Shown: piece after piece, positions 7,000 to 14,665 of the stretch
Layout: each line of letters starts with the position of its first letter
Position numbering within the stretch: position 1 is the first letter of the stretch
NCBI GenBank assembly: GCA_003165655.1
Contig: PMOY01000063.1
Location: 1-32,069 of the forward strand
Source of the DNA: Solirubrobacterales bacterium
GTDB taxonomy: Bacteria > Actinomycetota > Thermoleophilia > Solirubrobacterales > Solirubrobacteraceae
Direction of reading: 5' to 3'
DNA: 32,069 nt
Translations under genes and position numbers: made by a program
Notes under the pieces: generated by a model
The model's database searches: none
What the model was told of the DNA's origin: nothing
Seen by the model: only the letters and a program-made list of their open reading frames with translations

Positions 7000-8021
7000 C
7001 CGAGCCGATTCACGATCTTGCCCACATCGGGCACGCGGAGCTGCTCACGCCGTTCCCGCAGGACAGCCTGCGCTTCTTCGTCGATTTGTTCGGGATGGAG
7101 GTGGAGGCGCGTGAGGGCAACTCGGTCTATCTCCGCGGCTGGGGCGACTATCAGCGCTACAGCCTCAAGCTCACGGAGTCAGACCTGCCCGGGCTCGGCC
7201 ACATGGCGATCCGCGCCTGGAGCCCGGCAGCGCTCGATCGGCGCGTGGCGGCGATCGATGAGGGCGGCCTGGGCATCGGCTGGATCGACGGCGATCACGG
7301 CCACGGCCCCGCCTACCGTTTCACCGACCCCGATGGGCATCCGATGGAGCTCTACTACGAAACCGACAGGTACGACCCACCCGAGGGGCTGCGTCCGGCG
7401 CTCAAGAACGTGCCCCAGCGCTACCTGGGCCGCGGCGCGGCGGTCAAGCGGCTCGATCACGTGAACCTGCTGGCCAGGGACGTGGAGGCCAACCGGCGCT
7501 TCGCCGAGGAGACGCTCGGCTTCCGGCTCTACGAGCAGATCGTCAACGACGACGGCAGCGAGACCGGGGCGTGGATGAGCCTCACAATCGCCGCGCACGA
7601 GCTCATCTACGTGGCCGACCACGCCGGCGCTCGGGGTCGCCTCCACCATTTCGCCTTCTTTGTCGACACGCGCGAGGAGCTGCTGCGCGCCGCGGATCTG
7701 TTCCTCGATGCCGACGTGCCGATCGAAGCGGCGCCCTCGAAGCATGCCGTGGCGCAGGGCATGTTCCTCTATGTCTACGAGCCAGGCGGAAACCGGGTTG
7801 AGGTGACGACCGGGACGCACTTCATCTACGACCCGGCTTACGAGCCGGTGGTCTGGACCCAGGCCGAGCGAGCGCGCGGCCAGGCCTGGGGCGTCAAGAC
7901 GATCGAGACGTTCCACACCTATGGCACGCCGGATCTGAGCGGACAGGCGACGGGACCGCCGATCCCGCCGACCAGCCGTGTCCCCGACCTCGGACACATT
8001 CCTGATCTCGGACACACATAG
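6996..8021 (+). CDS. Type I extradiol ring-cleavage dioxygenase (VOC fold)
   Basis: This 341-residue, two-domain vicinal-oxygen-chelate protein cleaves catechol-type rings next to the two hydroxyls using Fe(II) (sometimes Mn) and O2. The metal ligands can be placed: His155 (LDHVNLL), His217 or 218 (RLHHFAFF) and Glu269 (NRVEVTTG). This spacing is close to homoprotocatechuate 2,3-dioxygenase, and His201 is a candidate acid/base. The C-terminal PVVWTQAERARGQAWG region is shared by catechol 2,3-dioxygenase relatives. It is last in the overlapping set with the GalB-like and GalC-like enzymes, so it probably makes their precursor. Known gallate and protocatechuate 4,5-dioxygenases are the unrelated type II LigAB fold. 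The end contains an imperfect 18-nt duplication coding PDLGHIPDLGH. Confidence 0.9.
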   Translation: MTEPIHDLAHIGHAELLTPFPQDSLRFFVDLFGMEVEAREGNSVYLRGWGDYQRYSLKLTESDLPGLGHMAIRAWSPAALDRRVAAIDEGGLGIGWIDGDHGHGPAYRFTDPDGHPMELYYETDRYDPPEGLRPALKNVPQRYLGRGAAVKRLDHVNLLARDVEANRRFAEETLGFRLYEQIVNDDGSETGAWMSLTIAAHELIYVADHAGARGRLHHFAFFVDTREELLRAADLFLDADVPIEAAPSKHAVAQGMFLYVYEPGGNRVEVTTGTHFIYDPAYEPVVWTQAERARGQAWGVKTIETFHTYGTPDLSGQATGPPIPPTSRVPDLGHIPDLGHT

Positions 8022-8036
8022 CGACGGGGTGGCTGC

Positions 8037-8104
8037 GCTGCGCCCCCCGCCGGGCTCGTCGATGCCGGCTGCGCCGCCCGGGTCCGTCGATGCCGGCTGA
8101 GCCG
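8037..8104. repeat. 28-31 bp direct repeat around the MFS start codon
   Basis: Two copies of a unit beginning GCTGCGCC and ending GTCGATGCCG occupy 8037-8067 and 8068-8095, with the start of a third at 8096. Both copies carry an ATG. The first (8062) opens a short frame that stops at 8100; the second (8090) is the start of the transporter gene. This looks like a small tandem duplication of the translation start region. Confidence 0.6.
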
Positions 8105-9316
8105 CAGCAGCGGTCGACTCGCGAGCTGGTCGTGATCCTGGGCGCGCTGTCTGCGTTCGGGCCGCTGTCGATGGACATGTACCTGCCGGGGCTTCCCTCG
8201 CTCACGCGCCAGCTCGACGCCTCGGCGTCCACGGGCCAGTTGACGCTCACCGGGTGCATGCTTGGGATTGCCCTGGGGCAGCTGATCGCCGGTCCGGTCA
8301 GCGACTCGCTCGGCCGTCGCCGGCCGCTGCTCGCCGGTCTCGTTGGCTACACGGCCGCATCGGCCGCGTGCGCCTTCGCCCCGTCGATCTGGACGCTGAT
8401 CGTCCTGAGACTGATGCAGGGCCTCGCGGGCGGCGTCGGGGTAGTGATCGCCCGGGCGATCGTGCGCGACCTGTTCGATGGAACCACCGCGGCTAGGATG
8501 TTCGCCGCGCTGATGATGGTCACGGGCGTGGCGCCGGTGTTCGCACCGCTCGTGGGCGGGCAGGCGCTCGCGGTCACCTCGTGGCGCGGCATCTTCATCC
8601 TCCTGACCGCGATCGGCGTTCCCCTGTTCCTGGTGACACTGCGCCGTGTGCCCGAGACGCTGCCGCCGGAGCGTCGTCACGGCGGCGGTCTTGGCGCCAC
8701 GCTGCGCACCTTCCGCCGGCTGCTGAGAGATCGCCGCTTCAGTCCCTACGCGGTGTCGTTCTCACTCTCCTTTGCCGCGATGTTCGCCTACATCGCGGGC
8801 TCGTCGTTCGTGCTCGAGGATGTCTACGGGGCCTCTCCCCAGGTGTTCAGCATCGTCTTCGCTGTGAACTCGGCGGGTCTGATCGCGATGTCTCAGGTGA
8901 GCGCCCACCTGGTGGGGCGTGTGGGCCCGGCCTTCCTGCTGAGGTGCGGGCTGGGCGCCGTCGCGCTGGCCTCAGCCGCCACGCTTCTCGTCACCGTGAC
9001 CCATGCCGGCCTCGGATTGCTGCTTGTGTGCCTGTTCGTGCTCCTCGCCGGCAACGGCCTGGTCCTCCCCAACGGGACGGCAGCGGCGATGGCGGAGCAG
9101 CCCCAAGCCCTTGGAAGTGCGTCTGCCCTGCTCGGCCTGGGACAGTTCGGCTGCGGCGCGGCGGTCGCCCCGCTCGTCGGCCTTGCCGGCTCCCACGACG
9201 CGCTGCCGATGGCGATCGTGATTTCGGTCTGCGGCGTGAGCGCATTCGCCTTCAACCAGATATTCGCCCCGCGGGGAATCCGGCCCCGTGCCGCCGCGGA
9301 CCGTGGCGCTGCGTAA
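8090..9316 (+). CDS. MFS transporter, Bcr/CflA (DHA1) type
   Basis: This 408-residue integral membrane protein has about 12 hydrophobic segments. TM1 holds the SMDMYLPGLPSL signature of Bcr/CflA-type drug-proton antiporters, and the loop between TM2 and TM3 has MFS motif A as GPVSDSLGRRRP. A central Arg-rich cytoplasmic loop (RRVPETLPPERRHGG) separates the two halves. Such proteins export small hydrophobic or aromatic compounds by proton antiport. Next to the ring-cleavage genes it may export an aromatic substrate or toxic intermediate, which is inference. It begins 68 bp after the dioxygenase stop, so it could be the last gene of that operon. The start is taken at ATG 8090, inside the second copy of a short repeat. 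Confidence 0.88.
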   Translation: MPAEPQQRSTRELVVILGALSAFGPLSMDMYLPGLPSLTRQLDASASTGQLTLTGCMLGIALGQLIAGPVSDSLGRRRPLLAGLVGYTAASAACAFAPSIWTLIVLRLMQGLAGGVGVVIARAIVRDLFDGTTAARMFAALMMVTGVAPVFAPLVGGQALAVTSWRGIFILLTAIGVPLFLVTLRRVPETLPPERRHGGGLGATLRTFRRLLRDRRFSPYAVSFSLSFAAMFAYIAGSSFVLEDVYGASPQVFSIVFAVNSAGLIAMSQVSAHLVGRVGPAFLLRCGLGAVALASAATLLVTVTHAGLGLLLVCLFVLLAGNGLVLPNGTAAAMAEQPQALGSASALLGLGQFGCGAAVAPLVGLAGSHDALPMAIVISVCGVSAFAFNQIFAPRGIRPRAAADRGAA

Positions 9317-9620
9317 GCTGGGTTCCGGAAGGCAAGCTGTGCGACTGCTGGCTCCCGTGTGAGAGCCGGTGAGTTCAACGGGCTTGACACAGTCGAGCGA
9401 GCTAGCCGCCCGACGCTATGGAGAAACAGCGGGGCAGCCGACGTCGCCGGCCTCGGGTCGAAGCCACGAATTGCTCGAAACCCAGGTCAAGCCGCTCGAG
9501 GCGATTACCGCTCACAACCTACAAGACGTTCCGAGCGACCTCGAGGTTGCACTGCCTCCACAAAAGAAGGGCACGCCGAGGTCGAGATGCAACCCACTAT
9601 GAATTATTCACGACCAGTGA
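9317..9620. other. Non-coding stretch with no recognised gene
   Basis: Between the MFS stop and a repeat block lies about 300 bp with no protein I recognise on either strand. Small frames exist, but their translations are Arg- and Ser-rich and look like noise. One modest stem (GGCTC, 8 nt, GAGCC) lies near 9350-9367. It could be a terminator or a remnant of an inserted element, but I see no transposase or intron-encoded protein to support that. Confidence 0.5.
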
Positions 9621-9810
9621 CCACACGCCCGGGAGCTCGCAGACCACACGCCCGGGAGCTCGCAAGCCGCCGCCCCGGAGCTCGCATCGACCCCGGAGCT
9701 CGCACACCACCCGGGATCTCACAACCCGCCGCCCCGAAGCTCGCAAACGGCCCCGGAGCTCGCAAACGGCCCCGGAGCTCGCAAACGGCCCCGGAGCTCG
9801 CATCGACCCC
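9621..9810. repeat. Degenerate tandem repeat with core CCCCGGAGCTCGCA, about nine copies
   Basis: Nine units of about 18-23 bp share the core CCCGGAGCTCGCA, which contains the 6-bp palindrome GAGCTC. The first two units are exact 23-bp copies (9621-9643, 9644-9666), and the later ones are 19-bp units ending GCAAACGGC. One unit is degenerate (GGGATCTCACA). The block fills the space between the convergent MFS and malate/lactate-dehydrogenase-like genes and ends 1 bp before the stop of the latter. Function unknown. Confidence 0.85.
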
Positions 9811-9811
9811 A

Positions 9812-10747
9812 CTACCAACGCGACGGCTCACGCGGGACGGTGACGATGCCCTCAGCGGCGGCCCGCACGAACGCCGCGCCCGCCTGCAACGCCTCGTGCT
9901 GCTCGCCCGTGAGCTCCCATTCGTGAATCCGCTCGGCGCCGCCGGGCCCGAGCGACACGGGCACGCTCAGGCTCACTCCCTCGATGTCGTACTCACCGGC
10001 GAGCATCACCGAGGCGGGCCAGACAGCGTCAGGACCGCTGCGGTCGATCGCACCAACCATCCGGGCGACGCCGAGCCCGGAGGTCCAGGTTGACGATCTG
10101 CCCGAGTCGAGCGCGACGTGGCGGGTGTACCAGCCGCCCGTGAAGTCCGCGATCTGAGCTCGCTGCGTGTCGCTGAGCTCGATCCGAGCGCCGTCCAGGC
10201 GCACGCGGTCCAGCAGCGGCACAGCCAGGTCGCCGTGCTCACCGATGGCCCAGGCCTCCACCCGTCCCGGATCGACGCCCAAGGCCTTGCCGATCCCGGT
10301 ACGCAGCCGCAGCGAATCGTTCACGGTGTAGCCGAGCACGCGACGCCGGTCCAGACTCGCGCGCCGCTGCACCCACGTGCAGAGCGGGTCCACCGGGTTG
10401 GCGACGACGAGCAGCAGCCCGCCCCACTGGGCGGGCAAGAGATCGGCCACCGAGGCGAGGATGCGCGCGTTCGCGTCGAGGTAAACCATGCGCGATTCGT
10501 TCACGGTGAGCGGAGCGGCAGCGGTCAGCACGAGCACATCGGCCTGCGGCACATCCTCCTCGTCGCCTCCGCGAATGCGTCCGGTCGCTCCCTGCTCGAG
10601 CACCTGCTCGAGGTCCATCACGTGCGAGAGCACCATCTCGCGTCGGTGGTCCAACAGCACCACTTCGTGATCGCCCGGGCCGATCAGGAGGTTGAAGGCC
10701 ACCGAGGAGCCCACCCCTCCGCCCCCGCCGGCGATGATCACCTTCAT
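9812..10747 (-). CDS. Lactate/malate dehydrogenase-family NAD-dependent oxidoreductase
   Basis: This 311-residue protein has the LDH/MDH fold, which interconverts 2-hydroxy and 2-oxo acids with NAD(H). The NAD motif is GGGGGVGSSVA (residues 7-17). NPVD (117-120), the active-site segment NDSLRLR (Asp144, Arg147) and GEHGD with catalytic His171 are present. The mobile-loop region reads TAAAPLTVNESR: the substrate Arg (R86) is kept, but the position that is Gln in LDH and Arg in MDH appears to be Leu80 or Thr81, and the first loop Arg of MDH is absent. The true substrate may therefore differ from malate or lactate. It is the last gene of a long minus-strand operon, 13 bp after a GMC dehydrogenase gene. 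Confidence 0.87.
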   Translation of the reverse strand: MKVIIAGGGGGVGSSVAFNLLIGPGDHEVVLLDHRREMVLSHVMDLEQVLEQGATGRIRGGDEEDVPQADVLVLTAAAPLTVNESRMVYLDANARILASVADLLPAQWGGLLLVVANPVDPLCTWVQRRASLDRRRVLGYTVNDSLRLRTGIGKALGVDPGRVEAWAIGEHGDLAVPLLDRVRLDGARIELSDTQRAQIADFTGGWYTRHVALDSGRSSTWTSGLGVARMVGAIDRSGPDAVWPASVMLAGEYDIEGVSLSVPVSLGPGGAERIHEWELTGEQHEALQAGAAFVRAAAEGIVTVPREPSRW

Positions 10748-10760
10748 CGCATCTGGCTTG

Positions 10761-12356
10761 CTACGCCACTCCGGCCGCGGCGTGCGCGCCGCTGGGCTCC
10801 CGAATCAGATCCGCCGCGCGCTCGGCGATCATGATCGTGGGAGCGTTCGTGTTGCCCCTCGTGACCTGCGGCATCACCGAGGCATCGACCACGCGCAACC
10901 CCTCGAAGCCGTAGACCCGCAGCTGTGGGTCGACGACCGATCCCATCGCGCACGTCGACGTCGGGTGATAGACGGACTGGCCAACGCGTCGGACAAAAGC
11001 CATCAAGTCCTCGTCGGAGCCCGAGTCGGGGACGCTGAACGGTGCCCGCTCGACCGCCCGCAGCGGTGCCTGGCGCGCGATCTCGAGTGCCAGTCGCATC
11101 CCCTCGAGCATGCTCTCGCGGTCCTCGTCGGTGGTCAGGAAGTTACACAGCACCCGGGGCTTGGAATCGGGTAATGGGCTGCGCAGCATCACCCGCCCGC
11201 GGCTGGTGGGGTGGATCACCACGGGGCCGAAGCAGTAGCCGTGATCCGAAGGCGCCGTCAGCCCCTCGTCGAAGAACATCGACGGCGCGAAATGGAACTC
11301 GATGTCGGGCGCGTCGACTCCCGGCCGCGCCCGGAAGAAGCCGGCCGCCTCGGGGATGTTCGAGGTCAGCGGGCCGCGACCCTCGGACTCGAGCAGCGCG
11401 ATGTTCTCCGGTGTCACCGTCATGTACAGCGAGGGCTCGTCCGTGAGGTAGTTGACTTGGGCCATGCAGTGATCCTGTAATCCGTGACCAACCGGCAGCG
11501 GTGCTCGCAGGGAGATCCCCAGCGGTGTCAGCTGGTCCTCGGGACCGATGCCTGACAGCATCAGCAGCACGGGCGACTGATACGCGCCCGCCGAGAGGAT
11601 GACTTCCCGCTCGGCGCGGATCTGCTCCACGCGGTCACCATGGGCGACCTCGACGCCCACAGCCCGGTCTCCCTCGAACAGGATCCGCAGCGCCATCATG
11701 CCCGTGATCACCTCGAGGTTGGGACGGCCGGCGGCGGGACGGAGGTAGGCGTCGGCGGTGCTGCAGCGCAGGCCATCGCGCTGTGTGAGCTGGAAGCGGC
11801 CGACGCCCTCCTGGCGGGCGCCGTTGAAGTCGGGGTTGTGCTCGTGTCCGGCTTGGCGGGCGGCCTCGAGCATGGTGTCGACGAGCGGGTGCATCGAGCG
11901 GCTCTCGGACACTCGCGTCGGTCCGCCGACTCCGTGGTAGGCGTTCTCACCGCGCTCGTTGTCCTCGGCGCGCTTGAAGTAGGGCAGGACCTCGTCGTAG
12001 CTCCAGCCCTCGCAGCCGGCCTGCGCCCAGCCGTCGTAGTCGGCACGGTTCCCGCGCACGTAGATCATCGCGTTGATCGAACTGCACCCCCCGAGCATCC
12101 GTCCCCGAGGGAGATACAGACGGCGGTTGCCCAGCCCGGGCTCTTGCTCGCCGAGCAGATCCCAGTCGAGGCCCGATTTGAACAGGGCCGGGAACGCGGC
12201 CGGAATGTGGATCTCCGGCTGGCGGTCCTCACCTCCGGCTTCGAGTAGGCCAACGCTGACGTCGCCATCCTCGCTCAGGCGGCCGGCGAGAACGCAGCCC
12301 GCAGACCCGGCGCCGACGATCACGTAGTCGTACGTTCGTTCCGGGCGCTCACTCAC
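10761..12356 (-). CDS. GMC-family choline/alcohol dehydrogenase-like flavoprotein
   Basis: This 531-residue protein closely follows the choline dehydrogenase (BetA)/AlkJ layout and would oxidise a primary alcohol or polyol using FAD. Features are the FAD motif VIVGAGSAGCVLAGRL (residues 12-27), GLLEAGG, the PRGRMLGGCSSINAMIYVRG signature (83-102), SAGAYQSPVLLMLSGIGP, and the C-terminal YHPTSTCAMG (His464) with GNTNAPT (Asn504), the expected catalytic pair. It lacks the four-Cys motif of the GMC protein at 1831-3330. The GTG start overlaps the end of the zinc alcohol dehydrogenase gene by 8 nt, so the two are co-translated and may act on the same substrate or on successive alcohols. Confidence 0.92.
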   Translation of the reverse strand: MSERPERTYDYVIVGAGSAGCVLAGRLSEDGDVSVGLLEAGGEDRQPEIHIPAAFPALFKSGLDWDLLGEQEPGLGNRRLYLPRGRMLGGCSSINAMIYVRGNRADYDGWAQAGCEGWSYDEVLPYFKRAEDNERGENAYHGVGGPTRVSESRSMHPLVDTMLEAARQAGHEHNPDFNGARQEGVGRFQLTQRDGLRCSTADAYLRPAAGRPNLEVITGMMALRILFEGDRAVGVEVAHGDRVEQIRAEREVILSAGAYQSPVLLMLSGIGPEDQLTPLGISLRAPLPVGHGLQDHCMAQVNYLTDEPSLYMTVTPENIALLESEGRGPLTSNIPEAAGFFRARPGVDAPDIEFHFAPSMFFDEGLTAPSDHGYCFGPVVIHPTSRGRVMLRSPLPDSKPRVLCNFLTTDEDRESMLEGMRLALEIARQAPLRAVERAPFSVPDSGSDEDLMAFVRRVGQSVYHPTSTCAMGSVVDPQLRVYGFEGLRVVDASVMPQVTRGNTNAPTIMIAERAADLIREPSGAHAAAGVA

Positions 12357-13383
12357 CGCGGATCACCACCTTCATCACTTCGGTCGGGTTGCTCATCGCG
12401 AAGCGGAGCGCCTCCGGCGCCTGCTCCAAGGGAAACTCGTGACTGATCATGCGCGCCAGGAGTGCGCCGTTGCGCTCGACCACCCGCACCGCCTCGGCGA
12501 ACGCGTCGCTGTCACAGCAGCTGACGCCGAGCAGGTCGAGCTCCTTCTCGGTGAGGCTGCCGATCCGCAGCGAGACCTCGTCGGTCGACATCCCGACCTG
12601 TACGGCCCGCCCCGCTGAGGCCACCATGTCGACCATCGCTCTCACGGCTCCAGGCGCTCCGGTCGCGTCGACCGCCACCGGCGGCCCTGCCGGTCCCGCC
12701 CAGCGCCGTGCGAACGCGACGACATCGTCGCGCTCGGTCCACACGAGGGTGTCTGCTCCCATCTCCCGGCTCAGCTCGAGCCGCCCCTCCTGGAGGTCGA
12801 CGACGAGCACCTTGGCACCGCGCTCACGCGCGAGGAGGCACACGCACTGGCCGATCGGTCCCGCGCCCAGCACCACTACCCGCTCGTCGGGTTCGATCGC
12901 GGCCCGGTCCGCGGCGCGCACGGCAATCGAGACCGGCTCGGCCAGCGCCGCGACGGCGGAGTCTTCGGCGCGGATCGGGAACACCTGCTCCTGGGCGGTC
13001 GACAGCAGGCCCTGGAGCCCGCCATCGACGTGGATCCCGATGAGCTCGAAGTTGTCGCACGCGTTCGGGCGCCCGACGCTGCACGGATAGCAATGCCCGC
13101 ACGCACGGAGCGGCCACAGCGCCACCTGCTGGTCGAGCTCGAGCTCCGCGCGACAGCCCGGCCCGAGCGCGGTGATCGTGCCCGCCACCTCGTGCCCTTG
13201 GACGCGCGGGAATTGCGACCCGCCTGCCGCCTCGGACAGCTCTCCGGAGAAGAAGTGGTAGTCGGAGCCGCAGATCCCGACCGCCTCAGGGTGCACGAGC
13301 ACCTGACCGGGACCGGGGGTGGGGGGGTCGGGGCGCTCGGTCATCGCCATTGCCCCGACCCTCTCGGTCACCGCCGCGCGCAT
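12349..13383 (-). CDS. Zinc-dependent alcohol (polyol) dehydrogenase, MDR family
   Basis: This 344-residue medium-chain dehydrogenase of the threonine/sorbitol/galactitol dehydrogenase type oxidises a secondary alcohol with NAD(P). Catalytic zinc ligands are Cys38 (GICGSD) and His64-Glu65 (GHE). The structural zinc site is Cys95, Cys98, Cys101 and Cys109 (CGHCYPCSVGRPNAC). The nucleotide motif is VVVLGAGPIGQC. It starts at ATG 13383, whose first codons (MRAAVTER) are a natural MDR N-terminus and are also the unit repeated upstream in a 35-bp tandem array. The ATG overlaps the TGA of the last mini-ORF (TGATG), which suggests reinitiation. The downstream GMC gene overlaps its end. Confidence 0.92.
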   Translation of the reverse strand: MRAAVTERVGAMAMTERPDPPTPGPGQVLVHPEAVGICGSDYHFFSGELSEAAGGSQFPRVQGHEVAGTITALGPGCRAELELDQQVALWPLRACGHCYPCSVGRPNACDNFELIGIHVDGGLQGLLSTAQEQVFPIRAEDSAVAALAEPVSIAVRAADRAAIEPDERVVVLGAGPIGQCVCLLARERGAKVLVVDLQEGRLELSREMGADTLVWTERDDVVAFARRWAGPAGPPVAVDATGAPGAVRAMVDMVASAGRAVQVGMSTDEVSLRIGSLTEKELDLLGVSCCDSDAFAEAVRVVERNGALLARMISHEFPLEQAPEALRFAMSNPTEVMKVVIRGE

Positions 13384-13479
13384 CAGCGCACCCGCCTCTC
13401 GGTCACCGCCGCGCGCATCAGCGCACGACCCTCTCGGTCACCGCCGCGCGCATCAGCGCACGACCCTCTCGGTCACCGC
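13356..13479 (-). repeat. 35-bp tandem repeat of the alcohol dehydrogenase 5' end with coupled mini-ORFs
   Basis: Units begin (plus coordinates) at 13361, 13396, 13431 and 13466 (partial), exactly 35 bp apart. Read on the minus strand, each has GAGAGGG or a close variant, about 10 nt, then TGATG, in which a stop overlaps the next ATG. Starts at 13453 and 13418 give 11-codon frames (MRAAVTERVVR, MRAAVTERRVR), each ending in the next TGATG. The third ATG (13383) is the real gene. A GTG overlapping the stop of the methyltransferase gene (about 13492) reads into the first mini-ORF, so stop/start links are unbroken from one gene to the next. Confidence 0.9.
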
Positions 13480-13488
13480 GACCCTGCG

Positions 13489-14649
13489 TCACCCCCACAC
13501 CTCTGCCGCGGTCTCGACGAGCAATTCGAGCTTGGCGACCTCTTGGTCGTAGCTGAGCGTATTGCCCTCGAAGGTCGAGGAGAAGCCGCACTGCGGCGAG
13601 AGGCACAGCTGCTCGATCGGGACGAAGTGCGAGGCCTCCTCGATCCGCCGCTTGAGCAGGTCCTTGCTCTCCAGCTCGCCGCGCTTGGTCGTCATCAGCC
13701 CGAGCACCACCATCTTGCCCTTGGGCACGAAGCGCAGCGGCTCGAACCCGCCCGAGCGCGTGTCGTCGTACTCGAGGAAGAAGCCGTCGATGTCCAAATC
13801 CCCGAACAGTGCCTCGGCGACGAAGTCGTAGCCGCCCTCGGACGCCCATGACGAGCGGAAATTGCCGCGGCACAGGTGAGTGGTGACGGTCAGGCCCTCC
13901 GGCCGGTGTGCGAGCGCCTCGTTGATGTGTCGAATATAGGTCTCATGCAGGTGCTCGGCGTCCTCGCCCTTGCTCTCCATCTGCTGGCGTTGGTGCGGGT
14001 CGTTGAGATACGCGAGGGTGGTGTCGTCGAACTGCAGATACCTGCAGCCCAAGTCGGCAACGGCGCGAACCTCGTCAGCGTACGCCGCGCTCAGGTCCGT
14101 CCAGAACTCCTCCACATCGGGATACACGCTCGGATCGATCGCGGCGCGGCCGCCGCGGTAGTGGACCATGCTCGGCGAGGGGATCGTCAGCTTCGGCGTG
14201 ACCCCATCCTCGACGACGCCCGTGAGGAACTCGAAGTCCTCGGCGAAGATCGGATGATCGAGATGGACCTTCTCAGCCACGTGGATGGCCGCCGGCTTGT
14301 ACTCGATCTCACCGTGCTCGTTGGTGAACTTGACCTTGATGTCGCCCGCGACCTGCTCGATCCCGCCGAGCTGGTAGATGAAGTCCATGTGCCACGACGC
14401 CCGGCGAAACTCGCCGTCGGTCGCCGACTGCAGTCCCACATCGCGCTGCATCTTCACGACCGCGCGGATCGCCTCGTCCTCCAGTGAGCGCAACTCCTCG
14501 CGCGAGATCCGGCCGGCCGCGAGCTCCTCCCGCGCGCGCAGCAGCTCGGGCGGCCGCAACAGGCTCCCCACGTGATCGGCGCGAAACGGCGGCGACGTGC
14601 GTTGGCCACCGCTGGTCGTTGTCCCGCTCGCTGTCTGTGGTTCAGCCAT
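13489..14649 (-). CDS. MetE-like (core-MetE/YxjG-type) cobalamin-independent methyltransferase
   Basis: This 386-residue protein corresponds to the C-terminal catalytic half of cobalamin-independent methionine synthase. The zinc-site residues are recognisable: His258 and Cys260 (THLCRGN), Glu293 (FFLEYDD) and Cys354 (LSPQCGF). RADHVGSLLRP at the N-terminus and YLQFDDTTLAYL (203-214) are family hallmarks. The folate-binding N-terminal half of full MetE is absent. Known short homologues move methyl groups to homocysteine or other thiols from varied donors. Inside an operon for uptake and oxidation of a compound, it may remove a methyl group from the substrate, which is inference. An AGGT ribosome site sits shortly before ATG 14649. 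Confidence 0.88.
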   Translation of the reverse strand: MAEPQTASGTTTSGGQRTSPPFRADHVGSLLRPPELLRAREELAAGRISREELRSLEDEAIRAVVKMQRDVGLQSATDGEFRRASWHMDFIYQLGGIEQVAGDIKVKFTNEHGEIEYKPAAIHVAEKVHLDHPIFAEDFEFLTGVVEDGVTPKLTIPSPSMVHYRGGRAAIDPSVYPDVEEFWTDLSAAYADEVRAVADLGCRYLQFDDTTLAYLNDPHQRQQMESKGEDAEHLHETYIRHINEALAHRPEGLTVTTHLCRGNFRSSWASEGGYDFVAEALFGDLDIDGFFLEYDDTRSGGFEPLRFVPKGKMVVLGLMTTKRGELESKDLLKRRIEEASHFVPIEQLCLSPQCGFSSTFEGNTLSYDQEVAKLELLVETAAEVWG

Positions 14650-14665
14650 TGCTACCTCGCTTGGG

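Noticed and set aside
9317-9620. Possible group II intron or insertion sequence remnant after the MFS gene
   Set aside because: A short stem and non-coding composition are suggestive, but there is no reverse transcriptase, transposase, domain V motif or terminal inverted repeat that I can show.
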